Assembly: GCA_036674765.1 (NCBI GenBank)
Contig: JARVKI010000011.1
Location: 434,001 to 498,000, forward strand
DNA length: 64,000 bases
Direction of reading: 5' to 3'
From: Seiridium cupressi
Lineage: Eukaryota; Ascomycota; Sordariomycetes; Amphisphaeriales; Sporocadaceae
The notes below the pieces were generated by a model. The model was given only the letters and a program-made list of their open reading frames with translations, was not told the DNA's origin and searched no databases. Below, piece after piece: positions 1 to 12,600 of the stretch. Both the position numbers and the translations under genes were made by a program. The stretch's first letter is position 1, and each line of letters begins with the position of its first letter.

Positions 1-3000
1 TGGCGAATGGGTTGACTGGGACGGGAGTGTCGTTAGCGAGAACCAGACGTTACATGGACCATGAAGCGAATCTAATATGCGGCACGGGGCTCTACTATAC
101 ATACCTTGGTGAACGCGCTCCATCGTGAAGGGCACTTCAGCTGGTATTTGCTGCACAAGATGATGTATCAAAGATTCTACAGCCACAGCGCAGCGTCCTC
201 GGCAAGAATGATGTAAGGAGTAAAATGCTGTTGCGGTACAAGGTTAACGGCGATGTTTATAAGGGGCCCCGTTCGTGCTGCAATCGTGCTCAGGCATTGG
301 TGGGGTCGCCTCGATGTACTATGCAGGTCGCATGCATTTGCGGGGAATCAAACAAGCAGTGACGTTCGTAGGGGCATCCTGGGAGCTTGGGAGACCAACC
401 AAAAGCTGGTAAAGTTGGAAGAAACATGCCACGAACCTTGCTCTGTTTTAGGGAGGTGAATTGCAGTATGATGCCCCAGAATCCGTCTTGGTTAGTATCG
501 ACGACCGTAACAACGGCCCTTGGATCACACCTTTGGCTGCTTCTAAGAGGTAACTAGTTGATCGAGAGCTCCGGTCTATTGGTACCTGGCATTGGAGGCA
601 AGCTACTTGCAAGACCATGTCTCAAGCTACTTGCATAGCTTGCAGATTTATGCATCTAACATCTCTGACAGAGGCCTTATGCAGACGAATCCTGGTTACG
701 CCCCGCCTCTAGCATGAAACCGCCGCCAAGGGCCTCACCGTTCTGACAGAACGATGTTTCGTCATTGCTTTTGCCAAAAGATGCAATCAACTGCCTGCAG
801 CATGACCAAAGAGGAGGGGGCAAATTCTGGGGCACTTGTGTATACGTACGCCGCGTATTTTTCCGCATGGTGTACCGAAGCTGATGTGTTTATTTGAAGA
901 TCGAGATTTGCCTTCATCAATTGATGGATCACGAGGATCATTTGCACTGCCGCCTGCCAGCCGCTAGCAACTCTACCACAGTCTTCATAGTGCGACCAAC
1001 GCTATGCCGTGAAAACCACCGTGACTTTACAGGACTCATCAGCTGTTTAGAATCACTATTTGACGAAGCGTGATTCCTCTCGGTCAGTGCCTGGAACCTA
1101 CCTAGGCATCGTCTGGAAAGAATGGGAAAGGAAAGAACCGCAGGAGTAGTGCCTTGTATAAAAGACCTGGAGAGTTTCCTCCGGGCAAACTCCACAACCT
1201 CCACCGCCTTGCTCGCTTACGTAGGACCTCATGCGAACACGCCCGAGATTGCGGGGGATCTTCCGGCAGCCAGTCACCTGAAAAGCGAGCAACGTCTGCA
1301 CAGGGACGATCTTTTGTAACGCCACACTTTCTCAACGGCCCAGGATTGCTCAAAACAGACCAGGCCATACGAGGTACACTGTGTCCCTTGACATTCGTGA
1401 TGACTCCCAGCTCTTTTCAAGTCTCGCCATGGTACGACTGGCTTCCTTCGCTCGATCGGAGCCGACCCTCACAAATTGATTTTGAGATGCACGCCTCAAC
1501 TTATGTACATATTGTAGCAAGTACTAGGGATTTTTGCTCATTACGGACAGCAGCCGGTCTCAACGCTTTTACACCGCAGGGTTCTCCGCGCTGCTATGCT
1601 TGGAGTTGCCATGTATTTATAGATATGAATCCTTGAGTAGCAATCATGGTTCCGTTGTCAATTTCGAGTGCTATAGCTAGCACGCCACGATCTCAAAAAG
1701 AGTTTGATGTTCATATGCTTGTCAGTGCGAGTGGCAGCGCCATTGCGTTGAGATACGTGCTCGAGGTCCAGCTCAATCATATTCGTCTCCGCTGCAAGGG
1801 CAAGACCTCCCCGAAGGCGACGTCAAGCTTAATGTCGTCGGTGGTTGCATCGTCCTTCAACACTGGAGGATCCAGCCACAACACCTCGACCCGTTTATGA
1901 GGCCATTGCCCTCTGGTTGATCGAGTACTAGGCCAACCCTTACTCCTGTCCAATCTTCCAAGACTGTACAGTCCACCCCGCTGTAGTAATCTAACCATGC
2001 GGCTGTCAGCTTTCCCCCTTTCATCAAGTCCATGGTCCGGGTCGAAGGGCAATCATCTTGCTCTCCTGTTCGAGAATTCGAGGGTTGAGCATACAAAAGG
2101 CTATGATCTCCTGTTTCTCCATCGCGGCATCCATTTACGACGCTTGAGCTTGGCAATATACCGTGGTCCACGCGTTAGAATGCGGACTCTCAATTCAAAC
2201 TCTTTCCTCTTTGCTGCAACGGCCCGATCCTTGCTACCAGCAATCAAAGATGAATGTCATGCGTCCAGTTCGTGGCATCAATGAGATATTGCAGTCTGCT
2301 TGAAATTCGTAGAGAGATGCAAGAGACTCGTCTAGTTTCTTTCTCTATACTTCTATCTATCCGATAGATTGCGTCTCTGTCGACCCCTTCGCTATGTAGC
2401 TCCAGACCCAAATAATAGTTCATAGCAGGGCCATTGTGAAGCCCATGACAAGCTCAGGAAATTCGAAGACATGAAGTAGCAAGGCAAGCGAGACCACTTT
2501 GATCATCTCGGAGCTCGTGCGAAGGCTTCGTTCTAGGTATCCTACTGGTAAACAAGCTCATGTATGGCTATCGGCAGCCCCCAATGATTCCAGCAGTCGT
2601 ATTCACAGAGCTCTATTAGTTAAGCACTACGACAATCAGAGCCAGCTAACCCTTCATTGATTGGGACTGGCGGTTAAATCATTGGGAATTCAAGGTTAAA
2701 TCCCGAGAGCGAAAATATCTAGTCAGAGGTGCTCGCCTGTAGGATGGGCTTCAAATGAGCGCTGAATAACACTGAAACTTGCCCACGACCGCCCTCATCA
2801 CGACCATCTACCGGCCGAACACTGCGCATTCTTGATTGGATGTGCAAGTAAATCCCAGAGGCGATAGAAGATCTAGACAAATGACCACGATAGCCTCATC
2901 GTCACCAGTCTCCTACGACATGCTATTTGTACACCCTCCCTCGGTATTTCTCGCTTTGGAAAAGAAACTCCCCAGACCCTTTGATTCCGCCGCAGCATTT

Positions 3001-3784
3001 CAGAATTATCGATCTGGCCACCGTACACAATGTGCAAGATACAGCTGCAAAGCTATTTAACGTCATATATACATATCGACTCGTAATGTTCGACTTATCT
3101 CATAATACTTCTTCTTGAGTAACGGGACGAGCAGATCCTTGAAATCGATTCTCGAACAGTTTCGCAGAGACTATGACGCGCCATATTTTCTTGCTTCAAG
3201 CCTAGATGACGCGGCCCATGGTTTAGTAGTACTGAATAAGAGTTGTAGTAGTAAAAAACAGTCTGCTGACAAGAGACTCTAATCCGAGTGAGAGACCTCA
3301 CTATAGCAGGCCACCTTCTCGCATCCCATGCAGGCCTTTGCCCATGAGCCCATAGACCCCGTGTAAGTCTTGGTGAAGGGACGGACAGTCTACATCTTAA
3401 CTTAGTAAATAAGTCAAGTGACTCCAGTTTGCTCGATGGGAATTCAGCAATAAATATAGCGCTAACAGGATAATGCAGGCTTTAAACAATATAATGGCGG
3501 AGACATGTAGATAAAAAATGATGAAGTTGATATCGGTTCTGACTATGTCTAATGAGAGCGCCCTAGCTATCTGCAATTCTTCCTGCAACGCCGCAGCCCA
3601 GAAGGTATCGCTGAGAGGTAATGATATATAGTCGCAAGCGCCAAGTCATCGCATCTCCCGATTGACTAAAAACCAGACTCTTAACCCATCTTGACACCTT
3701 ATGTCTGTTGAGATAAAGAAACAAGAACCCCGTCACGTAAACGCCTCCGCATCAATCACTAGCAATCAATCACTACCAGTAACT
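1..3784. other. Intergenic region, no gene recognised
   Basis: Short open frames exist on both strands, the longest being 160 codons at 1154-1636 (+) just after a TATAAAA-like string, but none shows a family motif, and no splice-joined model extends them convincingly. A 13-bp direct repeat (CAAGCTACTTGCA) occurs at 599-611 and 623-635. This is the 3' side of xlnR. I see no transposon ends or tRNA. Confidence 0.5.
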
Positions 3785-6685
3785 TTATAGAGCCAAACCC
3801 GTCCCATCCCCTGTCCACCGGTATAACGCCAAAAGTTCACGTCGTCGCTGGTGCTGTTCTCCAAGGTCCTCCGGCACGCGGCCGCGGACTTGTGCTAGAG
3901 CACTACGCATTACCCTGCTATAATTACGCTGCCTTGGTGTTAGCGACCGAAATGTCGGTTTGCTCTTGTTCAATGGTAGCTTACCTGGTATTCTGTGCTG
4001 AGCGTGACCACACAAGCCTCATGAGCACGGACGATGGTTTCGCAAGCCCGGACAACGCTGGCAGATGCTTCGGCCTGTAGCTTGTCTGCAATAAGCAGCA
4101 GCAAGAACGACCCTTGGAGGAGGTAGATGCCATAGAAGAAAGGCATGAACTCCAAGCCGGGATCGTACTCGAGGATATTACCGATAGCTTCTGCAGCCGA
4201 TACGGCGTGGCCCGTCGCGGTGATGAAACCTTGCGAAGAGATCCAGAGGTCGTTGTCGTCCAGAAGGTTGATTGGATCCCATTTCCCAGCGAGTAGAATA
4301 TGTAGTACATGCATGACGTGCGTGCCGTATGACATGACTATCTGCGTCTGGATATCCGATTCGGTCATCCGCGAAGAGCTCGTACGGACAGAGCGCGCCG
4401 AGGGCGTTCCGATGCGCTCAAGCTCTCCCGGCATTTCCAACGTTATTGAAGGCTCGCTCTTATCCTCATCATGGGCATGAAAATGTTCCTGCTCGAACTT
4501 TTTGAGACTTTCTTCGTATGCCTCCAAGTGTCGCGTGATCTCTGCCGCTTGGCCGTCCCATTCAGGAGCTGATCGAAAGGTAATGCCAAAGCGAGGGTGA
4601 TTACGAGCGTGATGAAGGTCTACTATCTCGCCCAAAATTGTCATCAATGGCAAGAAATAGCCAAAAATGGAATGTCCAGTACATTCGAAATGCGGCCCCC
4701 TAACCCTTTCTTCCGACAAAGCCGGGTCTGTCGTACTTTGCCTGAAGTTGCCATTCTGCCATTCAGTGTCGTCCATTGGCTGGAGGAGACCCTCACACTC
4801 GACATCGAGGAGGAAAAGGGGGCGATTGTAGCATAGTGCCAGATGTCGATCCATGGTATATGTAAGCCACCAGATTCGCCTCCGTTCTTCTCGCTCTTCC
4901 TCCGAGACAATCACGACTTCGTTATTCAGGCCTTCCACTGTGTTCGTATTACTGCTCTTGGCTTGATTTTGTTGCGACGATGATGCCGGCAGCTCGCGAC
5001 CCAACTTGAGCTCCCTCGCAAGCGACCAAGCAGCATTCCACCATCTGAGACTGGCTCCCTTATACTCACTGGCCGAGACGACGGTAGCCAAATGGATATA
5101 AGTAACAACGTCATCGAGTGTACCCGCGGCGCCGAATGCTCCGGATTCTCCCGTAACATTCTCCATACTCATGGATCCTGGCATGGCAACGCCAAGTCCA
5201 CCCAGTGATACACCAGTCATCACAGGACTAGAGACTGGAGATGCCTCTCCCGACGGAGTGTGGATCAAGGGTTTCAGAAGACTGACGGTCAGCTCGAGGA
5301 GCTTTTGACAGATTTTGCCTCGAGCTGATGGGACGCTGGTCAGGTACTGAGCATCGCTTGTCTGCGCTGCAACCCACAACATGCTCGCAAGTAATGCAGG
5401 CTGACATTGGCGCGGTTTGCTTGGGTGTAGGAACGAGCGTTTCCGGAATATAAAGCCAAGGACATAAGGGGACATCGGGTGAGCATGAGCGGAGGATGAG
5501 CTCGCAAAGTAGAGGTCGATCAGGTCGCAAGCTAGCGAGACTGGTATCGTACTCCCAAGGTGAGGAAGGAGGGGGTTGAGGACAGGGTATCTCAGTTGTT
5601 GGTGATAGGTAACTGGTGGAACGTAGGTGTGATATTGGGGTGGTGGAGACGGCATTGTGACCCAGCCTGGCGATGTCGGCTCCTCAGCGATAGGATAAGC
5701 ACTGATCGAACTGGCCCCTATCCTAAAGCCTGCCACAGAATTTGTTGTGTAGTTCCCAGGGTTTTGAACATGGAGACCATATGGAATATCTGGATAGTTT
5801 GAGAGACCGGCTTGGCTGGACCCGTAGGAACTGTGAGTTGGCCCTACAATCATCTCTATGCCCATCCCTTGTCTATCGTATGGATTCTGAATTCCTCCAA
5901 GAGTATCTAAATCCAATGAGATTGGGCTGTCGAGCTGATCTCGCTCTAATACTGATATACTGGTAGCCAAGCGCGGTCGGTGAGAGCTCAACTCTGCCAA
6001 GCCGTCAAGACTAGCTGATGTTTGACTTTGGTTCATGGATTCCTCATCGATGTCGTCCAGAACAGCCTCGCCGGCATTCGAACTTTGATCTTGCTTTGTC
6101 ATTAAGTTGTTGGCTCTTTGCTCAGAGGGAGAACCGTCTTCGTCGTTTGGACTAGGAGATTGCTGGCCGTCTTGAGCTGCAGCCGCCTGAGCAGCGGCTT
6201 GTTGAGCGAGATCTTTTCGAGAAGCCTTGCCTCTCTTCTTCCTTTCACGAACATATTCACACCCAAGACCAAATTCTATTGCTCATCAGCAACTGGGTGC
6301 TCAAGTCTGGCTGTAGCAGAAGGCTCCTACCTATGCAGTGTGCGCATGGATGTTGCCCATCACATTTTGTCCTTAGCTGGTTGCATTGATCGCATGCCCT
6401 GCTGATTCTCCTCCGGACAGGTCCAACGGTACCGGTTGCCCGAGCCGTTGGAGCCCCGTAAGGATGTTGTCGGTGCTTTGGTTGAGGCGCCCGGGAGAGA
6501 TGTGGTGCAGATACGCCTACATATTGCTGGAGATGCTGGACGGTATACTGTGAGCCGTGACTAAAGGCATCGAGACCTGTACCTTGATGGTGGTGGTGGT
6601 TGTTAGGAACATGCGCGCTGGAGAGGTATGTATTAGACTGGAGGGCGTGATATGGTGAGAAGCGCTGTAGAGGGTTGGACAGCAT
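3785..6685 (-). CDS. xlnR: XlnR/XYR1 xylanolytic transcriptional activator, three exons
   Basis: Zn(II)2Cys6 activator that turns on xylanase, cellulase and D-xylose catabolic genes in Pezizomycotina (established for XlnR/XYR1/XLR-1). Exons are 6685-6331, 6275-3985 and 3928-3785, with introns of 55 and 56 nt (GTAGGA...CAATAG and GTAAGC...GGCAG). The spliced frame is 930 codons including the stop (929 aa), close to the roughly 940 aa of XYR1. The zinc cluster has Cys98, 101, 108, 114, 117 and 124 (C-x2-C-x6-C-x5-C-x2-C-x6-C) inside the family block [20 protein letters not shown]; the first intron splits the cluster. From about residue 347 runs the fungal transcription-factor domain, with the conserved [11 protein letters not shown] and [10 protein letters not shown] segments. 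The C-terminus ends [16 protein letters not shown], the family signature. The start at MLSNPL matches the start of orthologues. Two CCGGGG-type CreA consensus hexamers lie upstream (7299-7304, 7714-7719), possibly by chance. No lesion is seen. Confidence 0.95.
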
Positions 6686-9600
6686 TTTTGCGGTTGTAGA
6701 AATACCCTTTAGGTTTGCAGATGACTATTGAAGGTGATTGTCTTGTTAGTCCAAGTTTCCCTGGTGACTTGAGAGCATAGAACTTCGAACGAGTGAAGGC
6801 AGCTGGGTGAAGCGTCATCAATGTCTGACTGATTGGAGAAGGAGAAGGTCCGCTTGGAAGCGAGATGGCTTGAGATATATGGTCGGGGCAGACGTGACGA
6901 TGGCCAGCCTGGGTAGAGATGCTGGCGGTTTTGGGCACGGCAGCTGGCCGGACCGAAACCCTCTTTCTGCGATCGGCCAAAGCATGAGGTAAAGACCATG
7001 CCAGGAAGTATGAGTAGTTTCCAAAACCACAAAGCAAAAATCGATCAATGCGGTCGCAGAAGGACGGCACAGCTAGTACTCAACTTGCAGAGGCTGACGT
7101 GCTGGTGGATAGGACGGCGAGTGCAGGGGTCCCGTGGCGGCGAGATGGGTACAAGGGTACGAACGCAATGGAGATCGACTTACAGCCGGATCTTACACTC
7201 TGACCTGAACGCTCCTCTCGAGATGCGAAGGTGGACTGGGCTTGACTTGCCGGCGGTGCATCCAATAAGTCGGGCCTTGAGGCAAGGGGTGGTGCGAGCC
7301 CCGGAGGCAAGGTCAAGTACGAACAGACCCAATCCGGGCGAGGCAAGCCAGATGATGTCTTCAAGGCTCTGCTCTCCTCCCCGTGAAATGGGAATACCAG
7401 CGTCCAAAACCTTGGCGCGCTTGGGGAAGCCGACGTTCCTGTCGGGCTGGGCTGGGCTGGCTCGATGTGATTGGGCCACAAATTCCCTTTGCCTCAGCGT
7501 AATATCGCGTCAATGCATAGCAGATATTGAGATACAATATACAGCGGTGAAAAGCGATCCAGACGTCAGCGGTGGGCAAGTGATCTAGCGTGTGAGCCGT
7601 GATGGCGGAGGAGTCTTTCTTGGGTGCACCTGTTATATGGCCCGCCTTGCCTGATCGTCCTGCCGGTGACAGGGTTGTCAGAACAGCAAGGATCAGACCC
7701 CCGAGGCCCCTCGCCGGGGCCGCAAGGGCTCGAAATCTGGAGAAGTTGGAGGGGGCGCCTATGGGACGACGATCATGAGTTGAGTGGGGTATACGCATGA
7801 AATCGCAACAACCGCGGGGAAGGCAGTCCGCTCCATTGTACTAGCGAGTGGTCTCTATCCGAATCTCAACTCTAATACTTTTCAAAATCTTTGTCAGCCG
7901 ATAGTCCCGGCCCGGCTGGGGCTACCCAGATCGAAGTCATTGAGCGCCGAAAGACACATGGCAAGGCAGCAAAAGGAAGCGAAGGAGAGAGGCAAACCCT
8001 CCATCGTTGGTAGTGCAGGGTCACATACCACTAACTACTATTGCTTCTGTCACCGTTCGTCCATAGGGTGGAGAACAGGTTCTTTGGCTGGTCTTTGGGA
8101 GTGTATGGTGTAACGTTGGCGAAGGGACGTCCGTGCTGACGCTCACTGAAGCGGTGCCAGCGAGCGCTAAGAAAAAAAAAGTGTTGAAAAAACCGAGTCA
8201 AGTCCTGGCGGGAAAGAATAGTTCGTTAGATCCTTGTAAGTCGTGCAAGCCGGCACGTCTTGACGGGTCGGTTGACCCATTTTTCGCGTCTAGAAATCTG
8301 GGGTTCGGGTCGAGAGGCGCCGACACGAAGCTCATCTCTCTTCACCGATCATACATGGGGAAAGTTGTACCACAACATCGCAGGAGGCATATATTGTTGA
8401 CTTGCGGCGACCAGGAGAAGAGCCCAACATCTGTCGACCATCGGCCATACAAAATTTACCGCTTGAAAGCTTTATGCATGGCTATTTACGTCTACGTAGT
8501 ATAGACGGACACTTGTGCGGTGGCATTTGGACGGCTGCAGGGAACAAAAAGGACCCGCAGCAGTCTTGTCCGCTCTCGTTGCAAATCGCTCAACATCTCA
8601 TCTCATTAGACATTAGCGAGATGAACCTGAACTTCTTTGGAACCTTTCGCCAGCGCTTTCGACAAGTGGCGACGCCTATTTGGGCGAATGAACAGGTTGG
8701 TTTGGACTATGCCTGTTGCATCTGGATGGCTGCAGTCCCCAATCTCCCGGTTTGGGATGTCATACTTCAACGTCCGTATGTATGTATGTATGTATGTATG
8801 TAAGGGTCCAACCAAGCATAAGGCGCCCTTGACACCAAGATCTGGATTTCCGGCGGGGTTCACCCCTGTACGAGAGCATGCTGGAATCGACACTTGAGAT
8901 GAGACGCATCTTGTACCACCTCGCTATAGCCGAGTCTTGTACACCGGACACTCGTCCCAACAGTCCAACACCTACAATGTCAAAAGCAGAATCATCACCG
9001 CGGACTGATGCTCGACTGTGACCCATGTTGCTAGAAGCCGCTCAGTGTTATGCATGCATCGTAGATAGCATCCTCAAACCCAAAGGCCAGCTCGGGCCTT
9101 GTACAGCGAGCAAAAGCCACCCGGAGTGATTCTCCACCAGGCCGTTCGCCGCGCCTTAATCGGATAGGCCAAGCGCCGCTTGCAGCTCTATACTGAAAGC
9201 TCGTTAACGGCCGAGATAGGAACGAGCCTGGTCGGCCACTCCAAATGACCAGCTAACGCTCCTTGGGAATCAGGTAAATGATTTGATTTGACGGGAATGG
9301 CTCGTAGCGCTGTCATCCATCCGGGAACGCGCAGAAACGAAGCGACGCCACCCAGGCGAGGAGCTAGGTGCTGTTGCAGGCATCTTCGACTCTCAAAGTC
9401 ATATGTATGTACATCACCACCACAGCGAACTCTGGGGATCACGCATGTCTTCCTGCACGACGAGTGCCGGTGACTATCCACACATGTAAGCAGGGATACT
9501 GAGTCGAACTGACTGCATGGCCGAACCAAGGATAAGCATCAATCACAGCGCTCCCATCCAGCCTGTGCATCGGATACGGTCTGCGGTATCTATCCTCGAT

Positions 9601-12600
9601 GATGCCCATGTTCAGATGAACTTATTCTTTCAGCGTACGACCCCGAGATGTAAGTAGCTGATGTTTTAGACCCAAGAGATGGTGCTTTATACGCACTGTA
9701 TCAACATGGTGAATCACTTGGAAGGAAGCAAGGAAATGTATTCATTGGAAGATGGCTGGAATTCACCAAGAACTGAACTTCCATGGTCACCCCAGATCCA
9801 CCAAGAACAATAGTGGCTGCAAGTCTCGCGTGGTGGCTTGGCCATCAACGGTCAGCGGACCGAAACTCCCATTCGCTGGGAGAGCAAGCAAACATATTTG
9901 ACGCCGTCTATTGGTGGCACTGGCCAGACTCGACTCCCACCAACCAATCGTGAGCATGGTTCGTCCCAACTAGCATATGTACGGCCGCCCTTCCAGCTGA
10001 ACTCAACGTCAATGAACCATTATTTCAACCATGGACGAGAGGACCCTGTGCTCGTTCTGGGGGGGTGCACTGACCGCGGCGGTGCCCTCCTCTGTCGACC
10101 TGCCCCCATGGGCCCCCCTATAAGCGCGCAGTCCAGCTAGTGCACTGGATGCGGTGGAAAACAGAGCCGCGGCGATTTTCTGGTTCCCTGTTCGAGGAGA
10201 CGCATAGTGTCGCATTTTGTCGTCACGGAGGGGTTGAGACACGGCACGGTTCGACGATCCGTTAGCTCGACACTCTTGGGTTCGCTTATAGGCCAATATC
10301 CACAACACCATTTCCTAGGCCCACCAAATGACAACCACAGTCCAGCCCAGCCCAGCGGGAAGATGTTTTCGGTTCATTCTACGCAAGCATTCGATTTATT
10401 GGTGCCGGCGGCTGCGCCCGAGTCTGAATTGCATCTGGAATACGACGAACCCGGCGAGAGCAGCACACTAACTAGCAAGATGAGGGCAATCCAGTAGGAT
10501 GATCCATCCGTTCAGGCCAAGGCACAGTTTTCATGCATACAGACAGCTGTTCAGTGGTGTTACTGCAGGTACTTGAGCTAGCGAGCCGTGTCTACCAACC
10601 AATCAGCGAAAGCTTCTATAGTGGCCGACATACCGTACGCTTCGGCAATCATAACAAGCCTGGCCCCATGCCAATCCGGGCAGCCTAGATCTCCGACGAA
10701 ACGCAGGGTCATCGTATTTTGGGATTGCAGGAAATATGTCACTTGACTATGGATTCAGACTCCAGCAAACCTTTGCGCATTCGCCCAATCACAAGTATGC
10801 CTTATTCCACGATATACGGGACGTGGACCGGTATTCCATGGTACCTTGACCACCCGAGTCACGTCACCAGAAGTACGAAACACGGCCTCAAAACAACACA
10901 TGGGATATTCGTCTTAGACCTGGGGTGGGAGGCTCAGAAACTGGCATTTTCCCCGTCTGTCATCGTGAGCAGATTCCAGGTGGCAAACAACGATCCATTC
11001 CACAATGAGTAGACCGTCGTCCGACGAATTTGGCCATGATAGGCTGTCTCACAAACTTAGCTGAGTATCGCTTCGTGCTAATCCTGGCTGTGATCTCTGG
11101 TTCAAGTTAATTGCCTGGGCTCCTGGTTGGCTAATCTGCTGCAAGTCAGAGGCCACCGGGCACCTTCCTGTCAGATTTGCCATCTCACTCGTATAGACCA
11201 GAACGACAAAGGATTTCTAGCATCGCTCTCAAACTACGTACCATAACTTGAAGTCGATGTAATATGATATTAACGGGTGACGATGTGCTGTACTATAAAT
11301 CCAATTACCTGTCTGTGTTAGCCGCATGCCGGAATGCGCATATATAATGGTTACAAAGATCCACACAACCAGTCAGCCGTCACTGCAAGAAGCAGTCCAC
11401 TGATAACCGTCCCGCGTTGATCACATCAAGAAATGGAATACGGAGGATAAATTGCTTCCACGTGCGGGCGTCCGGTCTATGGATATAATATGCGTAACTT
11501 GCAGTGTTATCAGACGGCGGCGGACATGCAAGCATGCCCAGTAACTTGCACAATGTCATAGTAGAATACTATCCAGTCTGAGATTCGAGAATCAAAGGAC
11601 TGTGGCGTACATAAGCATATATTCCTGCTGATCTTAGACAAGAAAGTCATATTCTAATATAGAGGGCAAGCTGCGTCGGAGGATACAGTCCACGTAGCAC
11701 GCAACATACCTCCGGCCGTCTAGAGTATGACAGACTATCAAAGGCTCGAGGTACTTCAAACTTCTACGCCATATGTACCGGCGCAAGTTTCTTTTCGAGC
11801 GTAGGCCCGGCATAGGGCTGTGTATTCCGAACCTGTAGGAACCCCTGCTGGGACCAAGTACTTGCATTTGTTATACCTGTTCTCAATTTTGGAAATACCC
11901 TATTCTTCCTTTCCATCCTGCATCTTGCCTGCCTTCCCCGGAATATCGGAGAATATGCAACCCTTTGCCCCCACCTAGATGTCATTGTCCCTTTACTGAC
12001 AGGCTGCATCATGGATGCTCCCCCTAATATCCAGCCAACAGACCATGCGGAGACTTATTTAATGCCGTTGATTTTAAGCTTGGAATGGATACTACCCAGA
12101 GACAGCGGTGTTTCGACCAAATCTGGTTATCCTCCGACAGGGAGCCTCAGGGTCCGTTCGGCAGACAGCGATATGGGGTACACACATGTCTGGCAAGCGG
12201 CGAATTTGCACTGTGGGCGAATGGAACAAGTTGTTGGGGGGATTCGAGGCAAAGAGGCCTGGTCTCTCCGGGTCCGAGACGATCCCCCACAATTACCCTG
12301 AGTGACCAGCTCTTCACTGATCACCAGACAGTGACTCAGGGGATTAGACGCAGCTCATCGTCTTGCCCAATGTATGGACGATCACTCATCAGGCTTCCAC
12401 CTGTGAAGATGGGTAGCCCGGTATCTGTTCAGGGGGCGTACATGAAATGTACCCGCCATATGCCCAACGAAGCCATCCGCAATGAAAGCGTAGCATAGAT
12501 GTGTGAAACTACAGATGTAAACCAGTTCACCCTATACTGAACGATAACAACAACGTATGATGACCTTAGTTCGAACTCCACCGACCAAGATGAAACTTGC

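Noticed and set aside
1154..1636. 160-codon open frame following a TATAAAA-like string
   Set aside because: No family motif, and overlapping open frames on the other strand; not extendable by plausible splicing.
7361..7798. 145-codon minus-strand frame and neighbours upstream of xlnR
   Set aside because: GC-rich sequence opens frames on both strands at once; no motif. More likely promoter or leader of xlnR.
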